Part shown: positions 1 through 5,559 of the stretch, in pieces
Numbering within the stretch: the first letter of the stretch is position 1
Layout: every line of letters starts with the position of its first letter
DNA from: Acidiferrobacterales bacterium
GTDB lineage: Bacteria; Pseudomonadota; Gammaproteobacteria; Acidiferrobacterales; Sulfurifustaceae
Length of the DNA: 5,559 nt
Assembly (NCBI GenBank): GCA_015492195.1
Contig: WGFP01000163.1
Span: forward strand, 1 to 5,559
Direction: 5' to 3'
The notes under the pieces: model-generated
Databases searched by the model: none
What the model was told of the DNA's origin: nothing
What the model saw: the letters and a program-made list of their open reading frames with translations, nothing else
Made by a program: the position numbers and the translations under genes

Positions 1-821
1 GGCCAGATCAGCAGTACCTGTTTACTGTGATTAAGTCGCGCCGAAGGCTTGGCGGTAATCGTAAGAAACGCTTCGTTGGGATTGTTGATGATTTTTGTGA
101 CCCTTGCCACGGGATATCCGGATGGAAACGTTCCGCCCATACCGGAACTGACAAGCAGGTCGCCCTCGCGTATATCGGCCGAGGCGGTGAGGTAAGGGAC
201 TTTCAGGCTGTCCTGTTCGCCGGTCCCGAAGACGATCGCCCGCAGGCCGCTGCGATTTACCAAAACCGGTATCGCGTGCCCGGGATCGGTGATCAAGGTC
301 GCGCGGCTGGTAGTGGCGGTAACCTGGGTGATCTGCCCCATGATGCCGTGGGAATCTATGATGGGTTGGCCGATCTGGACGCCGTCCCTGGTGCCTCTGG
401 CGATAACGATCCTGCGCGTGAAAGGCTCCAGACTCACTTCCAACAAATCCGCCGTCAGGGCGCGATCCGCGACGCGTGCGGCCGAACCGAGCATTCTTCG
501 CAGGCGATTATTTTCCTCTTTAAGGGCCTCAAATTGTTGGAGTTTCGCAAGCAGCAACATGCGTTCCCTGCGCAATGCCTCGTTGTTTTTCTTAAGGGTC
601 TGTTCATCGGTAAAGAAGCCGGAGACCGACGTGCCGATGCGGGCGGGAAGCGTGGCCACCGCCTGGATGGGGTAGGCGAGAATCGCGAGCCCCGCGCGTA
701 TTTTTTCCAGGTGTTGCCCCTGGCGGTCCAACACCATCAGAAGCAGAGATAGGGTTACGAATAAAACCAGCCGCGTTAAGTTGGAGGGTACCCTGATAGA
801 CCTGCCGAAGACGTTGATCAT
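1..821 (-). CDS. mreC: Rod shape-determining protein MreC, 3' end cut by window edge
   Basis: MreC is a bitopic inner-membrane protein whose periplasmic part links MreB filaments to the cell-wall elongation machinery. Reading the minus strand from the ATG at 821 gives 273 uninterrupted codons to the window edge. Visible parts, in order: a short cytoplasmic N-terminus, one hydrophobic segment at about residues 18-31 (LVLFVTLSLLLMVL), a charged heptad-like coiled-coil stretch at about 72-110 (KKNNEALRRERMLLLAKL...KEENNRLRRML), then the beta-rich MreC domain with typical blocks such as IVIARGTRDGVQIGQPI (138-154), GIMGQITQV (159-167), TLITDPGHAIPV (175-186) and VSSGMGGTFPSGYPVARV (224-241). The last residues seen (KQVLLIW) lie close to the usual end of the domain, so only a short tail should be missing. 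An in-frame TAA lies six codons upstream, and 821 is the only ATG between, although no good Shine-Dalgarno sequence precedes it. It follows mreB by 90 bases on the same strand, so co-transcription is likely. mreD would be expected beyond the left edge (inference). Confidence 0.95.
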   Translation of the reverse strand, partial: MINVFGRSIRVPSNLTRLVLFVTLSLLLMVLDRQGQHLEKIRAGLAILAYPIQAVATLPARIGTSVSGFFTDEQTLKKNNEALRRERMLLLAKLQQFEALKEENNRLRRMLGSAARVADRALTADLLEVSLEPFTRRIVIARGTRDGVQIGQPIIDSHGIMGQITQVTATTSRATLITDPGHAIPVLVNRSGLRAIVFGTGEQDSLKVPYLTASADIREGDLLVSSGMGGTFPSGYPVARVTKIINNPNEAFLTITAKPSARLNHSKQVLLIW

Positions 822-911
822 GCGACGTAAGGTGATTTATGTCGGCGATGTTGACACAGGCAAGATTCGCGATAAACAGAAGGCCGAAAACGGTATGTAA
901 GAAACCGGCGG

Positions 912-1955
912 CTATTCGTGGATAAAGACATCACCCAGCCTTTCCGCCTCCATCAAGGCCCGGCCGCAGCCGCATACCACGCACGTCATCGGATCGTCCG
1001 TAATAATAATCGGAAGCCCCGTTTGCTCGGCAAGCCAGCGGTCGACATCGCGCAGCAGCGCCCCGCCCCCGGTGACCACCAGCCCCTTTTCGGCGATGTC
1101 GGCGCCGAGTTCCGGCGGGGTATGCTCCAGCGCCGTTTTGATCGCGGCGACGATGCCCGTCAGGCATTCATTCAGGGCGGAATTCACCTCTTTGCTGGTG
1201 ATGACCTGGCTGCGGGGCACGCCGTCGGCGATGTATCGGCCTTTGATTTCCATCTCCCGGACTTCGCTGTCTTCCCACGCCGTGCCGATTTCCTTTTTAA
1301 TGGCTTCCGCCGTGGCGTCGCCGATCAGCAGACCGTACTTGCGGCGAACGTAATTGATGATCGCCTCGTCCATTTTGTCTCCGGCGATTCGCAGGGAGTG
1401 CGAGTACACGATCCCGCCGAGGGAGATAATGCCGACTTCGCTGGTACCGCCGCCGATGTCCAGGACCATGGAACCGGTGGGTTCCATGATCGGAAGGTCG
1501 GCGCCGATGGCGGCGGCCATGGGTTCTTCAATGAGGTATACCTCTCTCGAACCGGCGCCGATGGCCGATTCGCGTATGGCGCGGCGTTCCACCTGGGTCG
1601 ACCCGCAGGGGACGCAGATGATAATGCGCGGGCTTGGTTGGAACATCCGGTTTTCGTGCACCTTGCGGATAAAGAACTTGAGCATCTCGCCGGTGACGGT
1701 GAAATCGGCGATGACGCCGTCCTTCATGGGGCGAATGGCCTGGATGCTGCCCGGCGTGCGCCCCAGCATTTTCTTGGCTTCCTGGCCCACGGCCAGAATA
1801 CTGCGGTTATTGCGCGGTCCGTGAGCCTGGCGAATCGCAACGACCGAGGGTTCATTCAACACGATGCCCTTGTCACGCACGAAGATCAGGGTGTTGGCGG
1901 TACCCAGGTCGATAGCGAGATCGCTTGAAAAGAAACCACGAAACCGTTTAAGCAT
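912..1955 (-). CDS. mreB: Actin-like cell-shape protein MreB
   Basis: MreB is a bacterial actin that binds ATP and polymerises on the inner face of the cytoplasmic membrane, positioning the peptidoglycan elongation complex in rod-shaped cells. The 347 residues equal the E. coli length as I recall it. Visible: an amphipathic N-terminal membrane anchor (MLKRFRGFF, 1-9); phosphate-1 loop DLGTANTLI (16-24); LGRTPGSIQAIRPMKDGVIADF (64-85); VPCGSTQVERRAI (115-127); connect motif EEPMAAAIGA (143-152); phosphate-2 loop LDIGGGTSEVGII (165-177); and the adenosine motif GLVVTGGGALLRDVD (291-305). The start is the ATG at 1955; AGGTAG (minus strand, 1970-1965) precedes it by 9 bases as a fair ribosome-binding site. 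The C-terminus is slightly unusual, with three cysteines in CVVCGC (residues 325-330). No frameshift or truncation is seen. It heads the mreB-mreC(-mreD) unit and is divergent from gatC. Confidence 0.98.
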   Translation of the reverse strand: MLKRFRGFFSSDLAIDLGTANTLIFVRDKGIVLNEPSVVAIRQAHGPRNNRSILAVGQEAKKMLGRTPGSIQAIRPMKDGVIADFTVTGEMLKFFIRKVHENRMFQPSPRIIICVPCGSTQVERRAIRESAIGAGSREVYLIEEPMAAAIGADLPIMEPTGSMVLDIGGGTSEVGIISLGGIVYSHSLRIAGDKMDEAIINYVRRKYGLLIGDATAEAIKKEIGTAWEDSEVREMEIKGRYIADGVPRSQVITSKEVNSALNECLTGIVAAIKTALEHTPPELGADIAEKGLVVTGGGALLRDVDRWLAEQTGLPIIITDDPMTCVVCGCGRALMEAERLGDVFIHE

Positions 1956-1980
1956 ATTGCAATTCTACCTTTTTATAGTC

Positions 1981-2009
1981 GGTATAGGACAATTAACTAA
2001 CTCTAACAA
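1981..2009 (-). promoter_or_regulatory. Candidate sigma-70 promoter for mreB
   Basis: On the minus strand, a -35-like TTGTTA (2009-2004) and a -10-like TATACC (1986-1981) are separated by exactly 17 bases. Transcription would start about 20 bases before the mreB ATG, just upstream of its ribosome-binding site. Each hexamer matches the consensus at about four of six positions, so this is only a plausible reading. An overlapping pair, TTGAAC (2028-2023) with TAGAGT (2005-2000), also spaced by 17, is an equally acceptable alternative. The position fits an mreBC promoter in the divergent region. Confidence 0.4.
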
Positions 2010-2128
2010 CGGGGGACAGCGGGTTCAACCGGCCTGCCGGATGTGGTAATTTGCGCTGATGTACAGGGATGTACGAATGCCGCGAGCGCAGGATGCGCAA
2101 GAGTGGCCTTCTTTACAAGTCCCGGTAT

Positions 2129-2132
2129 GGAG
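2129..2132 (+). promoter_or_regulatory. Ribosome-binding site that fixes the gatC start
   Basis: GGAG lies five bases before the ATG at 2138. The reading frame is open further upstream to an ATG at 2069, but the extra 23 residues (MYECRERRMRKSG...) do not resemble GatC. The Shine-Dalgarno position and the family length therefore both select 2138. The rest of the 182-base divergent region (1956-2137) holds no credible gene. Confidence 0.75.
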
Positions 2133-2137
2133 TCCCC

Positions 2138-2425
2138 ATGTCTCTTGATCGACAACTGGTTCAGAAAATCGCACATCTTGCGCGCCTTGAGATTTCCGAG
2201 CAAGAGACGGACATGTATGTGGAAACCTTGTCCCGGATACTCGGGCTCATTGAGCAGATGAACGCAATCGATACCACAGGGGTTGCTCCCATGGCCCATC
2301 CCACCGACACGGGATTGCGGCTGCGCGACGACGCGGTGTCCGAGACCGACCAGTCCGGAAAGTTTCAACGTCTCGCGCCCGCCGCCGAGGCCGGGCTGTA
2401 TCTGGTGCCCAAGGTGATCGAGTAG
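2138..2425 (+). CDS. gatC: Asp/Glu-tRNA amidotransferase subunit C
   Basis: GatC is the small non-catalytic subunit that wraps around the GatA-GatB interface and stabilises the heterotrimeric GatCAB amidotransferase in the cytoplasm. The 95 residues are the normal family length. Recognisable blocks: the N-terminal helix VQKIAHLARLEISEQE (8-23); a second helix ending in LGLIEQMNAIDTTGVAPMAHP (35-55); LRDDAVSE (62-69); and the C-terminal signature APAAEAGLYLVPKVIE (80-95). The start at 2138 is chosen for its GGAG five bases upstream and because it begins at the usual family N-terminus. It is the first gene of gatC-gatA-gatB; the gap to gatA is 83 bases, with no terminator-like hairpin. A weak extended -10 (TGTGGTAAT, 2042-2050) is the only promoter hint upstream. 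Confidence 0.96.
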   Translation: MSLDRQLVQKIAHLARLEISEQETDMYVETLSRILGLIEQMNAIDTTGVAPMAHPTDTGLRLRDDAVSETDQSGKFQRLAPAAEAGLYLVPKVIE

Positions 2426-2508
2426 CAACAGTGGCCGATAGTCACAAAGAGATTCCGTTTCCTCCTCCGTTGGCGCGAGCCGCTCCGTTCGCCGCTTAAG
2501 TAAAACCG

Positions 2509-3963
2509 ATGTTTAATAAAACCCTCACCGAGCTGTCCGCCGCGCTGCGCGAAAAACAGCTTTCCAGCATGGAGCTGACCCAGGCCTTTCTGGATCGTAT
2601 TGATAAGTATAGCGCGCTGAATGCCTTTATAACCGTGGATGCCGAACGCTCGCTCGCCGAGGCGCGCGTCGCGGACGAGCGCCTTGTCAAAGGAAAAGCC
2701 GCGCCGCTTACCGGCATACCCGTTGCCCACAAGGATATCTTCTGTACCGAGGGCTGGTTGACCACCTGCGCCTCGAAAATGCTGGCCAATTTCGTTTCCC
2801 CCTACGACGCCACGGTGATAGAAAAATTCAAGGCGGCGGGCGCGGTCTTGCTCGGCAAGACCAACATGGACGAGTTTGCCATGGGTTCCTCCAACGAAAC
2901 CTCTTATTTCGGACCGACGAAAAATCCCTGGGACACGACGGTTGTGCCCGGCGGCAGTTCCGGCGGTTCCGCCTCGGCCGTGGCCGCCGGGCTCGCGCCG
3001 GCCGCGACGGGTACCGATACCGGCGGCTCCATCCGCCAACCGGCCGCGCTGTGCAACCTCACCGGGCTCAAGCCGAGTTACGGGCGCGTGTCGCGTTATG
3101 GAATGATCGCGTTTGCATCAAGTCTCGATCAGGGCGGCGTCTTGACGCGCACGGCGGAAGACGCGGCAGTGCTGTTAAACGTCATGGCCGGGTTCGATCC
3201 GCGCGACTCCACCTCCGTGGACCGTCCCGTCCCGGATTACACGGCGACCCTGGACCATGACATCAAGGGCCTGCGGATCGGGCTGCCGGAAGAATATTTC
3301 GGCGAGGGGCTGAGTCAGGAAGTCGCGCGGCTGGTTGAAACCGCCGTGGAGGAATTCAAGAAGCTTGGCGCGAAAATCGTTGAGGTGAGCCTGCCCAACA
3401 GCAACCTGGCGGTTCCCTGTTATTACGTTCTGGCGCCGGCGGAGGCGTCTTCCAATCTGGCGCGCTACGACGGCGTGCGCTATGGTTTTCGCGCCGAGGA
3501 ATATTCCGATCTGCTGGATATGTACCGAAAGACCCGCTCCCAGGGATTCGGCGCCGAGGTGAAACGCCGTATCATGATCGGCACCTATGCGCTTTCAGCC
3601 GGTTATTACGACGCCTATTATCTGAAGGCACAGAAGCTGCGGCGCCTGATTGCGGAAGATTTCAAGCAGGCGTTTGAAATGTGTGACGTGATCCTGGGCC
3701 CGACCGCGCCGACCACCGCCTTTAAGATCGGCGCCAAGATCGACGATCCGGTGGCCATGTATTTAAACGATATCTACACGATTCCGGTAAACTTGGCCGG
3801 GCTGCCGGGCATGTCCATCCCCGCCGGTTTTGCCGCGGACGGATTGCCGGTGGGCATGCAGCTTATCGGCCGCTATTTTGACGAGGCGCGACTGCTCAAC
3901 GTGGCACACCGTTATCAGCAAGTGACGGATTGGCACGCGCGCATGCCGGAGGGGTTTGATTAA
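2509..3963 (+). CDS. gatA: Asp/Glu-tRNA amidotransferase subunit A (glutaminase subunit)
   Basis: GatA is an amidase-signature enzyme. It hydrolyses glutamine (or asparagine) and passes the ammonia through an internal tunnel to GatB, which amidates misacylated Asp-tRNA(Asn) and/or Glu-tRNA(Gln). Its 484 residues match the family length. The Ser-cisSer-Lys triad is intact: Lys75 in PVAHKDIF, the cis-Ser150 in PGGSSGGSASA, and the nucleophile Ser174 in TGTDTGGSIRQPAA. These lie at the same 24-residue serine spacing as in characterised amidase-signature enzymes. Other hallmarks are GKTNMDEFAMGSSNE (116-130), GLKPSYGRVSRYG (186-198), DPRDSTSVDRP (230-240) and the C-terminal GLPGMSIPAGF...GLPVGMQLIG (431-454). 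A stop codon lies four codons upstream of the ATG at 2509 with no other ATG between, so this is the earliest normal start. Its Shine-Dalgarno sequence is weak (a TAAG about eight bases upstream). The 3' end carries GGAGGGG (3948-3954), which may once have served gatB. Confidence 0.98.
   Translation: MFNKTLTELSAALREKQLSSMELTQAFLDRIDKYSALNAFITVDAERSLAEARVADERLVKGKAAPLTGIPVAHKDIFCTEGWLTTCASKMLANFVSPYDATVIEKFKAAGAVLLGKTNMDEFAMGSSNETSYFGPTKNPWDTTVVPGGSSGGSASAVAAGLAPAATGTDTGGSIRQPAALCNLTGLKPSYGRVSRYGMIAFASSLDQGGVLTRTAEDAAVLLNVMAGFDPRDSTSVDRPVPDYTATLDHDIKGLRIGLPEEYFGEGLSQEVARLVETAVEEFKKLGAKIVEVSLPNSNLAVPCYYVLAPAEASSNLARYDGVRYGFRAEEYSDLLDMYRKTRSQGFGAEVKRRIMIGTYALSAGYYDAYYLKAQKLRRLIAEDFKQAFEMCDVILGPTAPTTAFKIGAKIDDPVAMYLNDIYTIPVNLAGLPGMSIPAGFAADGLPVGMQLIGRYFDEARLLNVAHRYQQVTDWHARMPEGFD
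3948..3954 (+). promoter_or_regulatory. Shine-Dalgarno-like sequence at the gatA 3' end, possibly the displaced gatB RBS
   Basis: GGAGGGG is the best ribosome-binding-like sequence near the gatA/gatB junction, but it lies inside gatA, about 150 bases before the gatB ATG. If the segment between the two TAATAT repeats were absent, this purine run would end ten bases before the gatB start, a workable distance. It also encodes Glu-Gly near the GatA C-terminus, so the purine run could be coincidental. The assignment is inference. Confidence 0.35.
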
Positions 3964-3966
3964 TAT

Positions 3967-4102
3967 TTCCTGCCGCTAAGACGCAAAGACGCAGAGGGAG
4001 ATATTTTTAAGTTAACGAGGTATTGTGATTTATCGGTAACTTTCGATATGGCTTATATAGTTTTCCTTATTCTTTGCGCCTTCGCGCCTTCGCGTTGAAT
4101 GA
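3967..4102. repeat. AT-rich intergenic repeat element with inverted 8-base arrays (MITE- or REP-like)
   Basis: The gatA-gatB spacer is bounded by two arrays of three 8-base units in opposite orientation. The left array reads CGCTAAGA, CGCAAAGA, CGCAGAGG (3974-3997); the right reads CTTTGCGC, CTTCGCGC, CTTCGCGT (4072-4095). Aligned as inverted repeats (3974-3996 with 4094-4072), about 18 of 23 positions match and one more could form a G-U pair. The 75 bases between the arms are only about 29 percent GC, far below the adjacent genes, and have no coding potential. A direct TAATAT repeat lies just outside (3961-3966 and 4103-4108), as a target-site duplication would. Arrays of CGCAAAGA-type units between genes resemble dispersed repeats I recall from other environmental bacteria, but no family name is claimed. 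The outer boundaries are inferred from the TAATAT repeats. It encodes no transposase, so any mobility would be non-autonomous. Confidence 0.6.
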
Positions 4103-4106
4103 TAAT

Positions 4107-5540
4107 ATGGAATGGGAAGCGGTAATCGGTCTTGAAGTTCACGCCCAGCTTTTGACCAAGAGCAAGGCGTTCTCGGGGGCCACGACAAAATACGGCGCTG
4201 TGCCCAACACCCAGGCCTGCGCCGTGGATATCGCCCTGCCCGGCGTGTTGCCGGTGTTCAATCGCGAAGCGGCGCGCATGGCGGTCAAGTTCGGGCTGGC
4301 CATCGGCGCCACCATTAATCACCATTCCGTGTTTGCGCGCAAGAATTATTTTTATCCCGACCTGCCCAAGGGTTACCAGATCAGTCAGTACGAATTACCC
4401 ATTGTGACAAAGGGTCATATCGATATTGAGATCGATAACAGCCGAAAGACCATCGGCGTTACCCGGGCCCATCTTGAAGAAGATGCCGGCAAGTCGTTGC
4501 ACGAGGATTTCCACGGCATGAGCGGCATCGATCTCAACCGCGCCGGTACACCACTGCTCGAAATCGTGTCCGAGCCGGACATGCGTTCGGCAAAAGAGGC
4601 GGTGGCCTATCTCAAGAAGCTGCATGAGCTCGTGCGCTATCTTGAGATCTGTGACGGCAACATGCAGGAAGGATCGTTCCGCTGTGACGCCAACGTCTCG
4701 GTCCGCCCCAGGGGGGAACAGAAACTCGGCACCCGTACCGAGATCAAGAACGTCAACTCTTTCCGATTCGTGGAAAAGGCCATTGACTACGAGATAGAAC
4801 GCCAGATAGACGTGCTGGAAAGCGGCGGAACAGTGGTGCAGGAAACGCGCCTCTATGACTCGGATAAAAACGTCACTCGTTCAATGCGCAGCAAGGAAGA
4901 GGCCAACGACTACCGCTATTTTCCCGATCCCGACCTGCCGCCGCTGGTCATCGACGATGCGTTTATCCGCGAGACGGAGAAAACCCTGCCGGAACTGCCG
5001 GACGCCAAGCGCGCGCGGTTCATAAAGGATTATGGTTTGTCGGCCTACGACGCCGGTGTGCTTACCGCCTCGCCCGAAATGGCCCGGTATTACGAGGAGA
5101 CGGTCAGGGAGTCCAAGGCCGATCCCAAGATCGTCGCCAACTGGGTGACGGGCGAGGTGAGCGCCTACCTCAACCGCGAAAACAAGGAGATTACTGATTC
5201 GCCCGTGACGCCCGCCCTGCTTGCCGGGTTGCTCAGGCGTGTTGCCGACAGCACCATTTCCGGCAAGATCGCCAAGGAAGTGTTCGAGGCCATGTGGAAC
5301 GGTCAGGGCGATGCCGATGCCGTGATCGAGAAGAAGGGCTTGAAACAGATCACGGATAGCGGCGCCATCGAAAAGGTTATTGATGAAGTGCTGGCGAAAA
5401 ACCCCAAGCAGCTTGAACAGTATCGAAACGGTCAGGAAAAACTTTTCGGTTACTTCGTCGGGCAGGTGATGAAGGCAACCGGGGGCAAGGCCAATCCCGC
5501 TCAGGTGAACGCATTGCTGAAAAAGAAACTCGGCCCCTAA
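4107..5540 (+). CDS. gatB: Asp/Glu-tRNA amidotransferase subunit B
   Basis: GatB is the kinase and tRNA-binding subunit of GatCAB: it phosphorylates the Asp or Glu on the misacylated tRNA and then amidates it with ammonia from GatA. From the ATG at 4107 the protein has 477 residues, the normal length, and begins with the family N-terminus MEWEAVIGLEVHAQL. Signatures: RKNYFYPDLPKGYQISQYE (78-96); HLEEDAGKSLHEDFHG (122-137); DLNRAGTPLLEIVSEPD (142-158); GSFRCDANVSVRPRG (189-203); GTRTEIKNVNSFRFVEKAI (208-226); and ANDYRYFPDPDLPPL (266-280). The C-terminal helical and YqeY-like tail ends with FGYFVGQVMKATGGKANPAQVNALLKKKL. The Cys-x-x-Cys I recall near residue 38 in Gram-positive homologues is reduced to one cysteine (ACAVD), as in proteobacterial GatB from memory. 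The start codon has no Shine-Dalgarno sequence; the right arm of the repeat ends 11 bases upstream. An in-frame TTG at 4095 would add only four residues and has no better signal. Confidence 0.97.
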   Translation: MEWEAVIGLEVHAQLLTKSKAFSGATTKYGAVPNTQACAVDIALPGVLPVFNREAARMAVKFGLAIGATINHHSVFARKNYFYPDLPKGYQISQYELPIVTKGHIDIEIDNSRKTIGVTRAHLEEDAGKSLHEDFHGMSGIDLNRAGTPLLEIVSEPDMRSAKEAVAYLKKLHELVRYLEICDGNMQEGSFRCDANVSVRPRGEQKLGTRTEIKNVNSFRFVEKAIDYEIERQIDVLESGGTVVQETRLYDSDKNVTRSMRSKEEANDYRYFPDPDLPPLVIDDAFIRETEKTLPELPDAKRARFIKDYGLSAYDAGVLTASPEMARYYEETVRESKADPKIVANWVTGEVSAYLNRENKEITDSPVTPALLAGLLRRVADSTISGKIAKEVFEAMWNGQGDADAVIEKKGLKQITDSGAIEKVIDEVLAKNPKQLEQYRNGQEKLFGYFVGQVMKATGGKANPAQVNALLKKKLGP

Positions 5541-5559
5541 GTTTGCAGGATTGCAAGGG

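Noticed and set aside
27..752. A plus-strand open frame opposite mreC (241 codons)
   Set aside because: The minus strand encodes MreC with its membrane helix, coiled coil and conserved blocks. The plus-strand translation resembles no known family.
851..856. A perfect TTGACA on the plus strand in the mreB-mreC gap
   Set aside because: No -10 box lies 16-18 bases downstream, and it would fire antisense into mreB.
836..863. Possible promoter for mreC in the mreB-mreC gap (TTGCCT, 16 bases, CATAAA on the minus strand)
   Set aside because: Both boxes are weak, and transcription would begin only about eight bases before the mreC ATG. Read-through from mreB is the simpler explanation.
918..1928. 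A long open frame on the plus strand opposite mreB (336 codons)
   Set aside because: It lies wholly antisense to a clearly recognised MreB, has a low-complexity Gly/Asp/His-rich translation with no recognisable domain, and is the expected by-product of codon bias in a GC-rich gene.
2024..2050. Possible gatC promoter (TTCAAC with extended -10 TGTGGTAAT)
   Set aside because: The spacing is only 15 bases and the -35 match is poor. A gatC promoter must exist nearby, but this sequence alone does not locate it.
2069..2137. N-terminal extension of gatC by 23 residues from an upstream ATG
   Set aside because: The extra residues are not GatC-like, and the internal ATG at 2138 has a well-placed GGAG and gives the normal family length.
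4030..4059. Possible promoter inside the repeat core (TTATCG, 18 bases, TATATA)
   Set aside because: AT-rich DNA yields such matches readily, and both hexamers are weak. Transcription start mapping would be needed.
5543..5556. Small hairpin TTGCA-GGAT-TGCAA after gatB
   Set aside because: The stem is only five base pairs, no T-run is visible, and the window ends three bases later, so it cannot be called a terminator.

Overview
The window holds two conserved housekeeping gene clusters transcribed away from each other. To the left on the minus strand are the cell-shape genes mreB and mreC (mreC runs off the left edge). To the right on the plus strand is the complete gatC-gatA-gatB operon for the tRNA-dependent amidotransferase GatCAB. 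The protein sequences, the moderately high GC coding DNA and the divergent mreBC / gatCAB layout (as I recall it from Pseudomonas aeruginosa) point to a proteobacterium, most likely a gammaproteobacterium. Some MreB residues look betaproteobacterial, so I do not name an order.

Layout: 1-821, mreC, minus strand, nearly complete (273 codons visible). 822-911, a 90-base spacer. 912-1955, mreB, minus strand, complete. 1956-2137, a divergent control region with a plausible mreB promoter and a clear gatC ribosome-binding site. 2138-2425, gatC. 2426-2508, an 83-base spacer. 2509-3963, gatA. 3964-4106, an AT-rich spacer framed by inverted arrays of an 8-base motif. 4107-5540, gatB. 5541-5559, the first bases after gatB.

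MreB forms actin-like filaments under the inner membrane. MreC is its periplasmic, membrane-anchored partner, and the two organise the elongation machinery that builds the side-wall. GatA releases ammonia, GatB uses ATP and that ammonia to amidate Asp-tRNA(Asn) and/or Glu-tRNA(Gln), and GatC holds the two together. Which tRNA is used here cannot be read from this window.

All five proteins look intact and ordinary. The one real anomaly is between gatA and gatB: a roughly 136-base AT-rich segment with inverted 3 x 8-base repeat arms, flanked by a direct TAATAT repeat. The right copy of TAATAT overlaps the gatB start codon. Removing the segment in silico would put the gatB ATG one base after the gatA stop codon and about ten bases behind a GGAGGGG ribosome-binding sequence at the end of gatA. 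This suggests a small repeat element inserted at the gatA/gatB junction and separated gatB from its original ribosome-binding site. I see no novel multi-gene system in this window.
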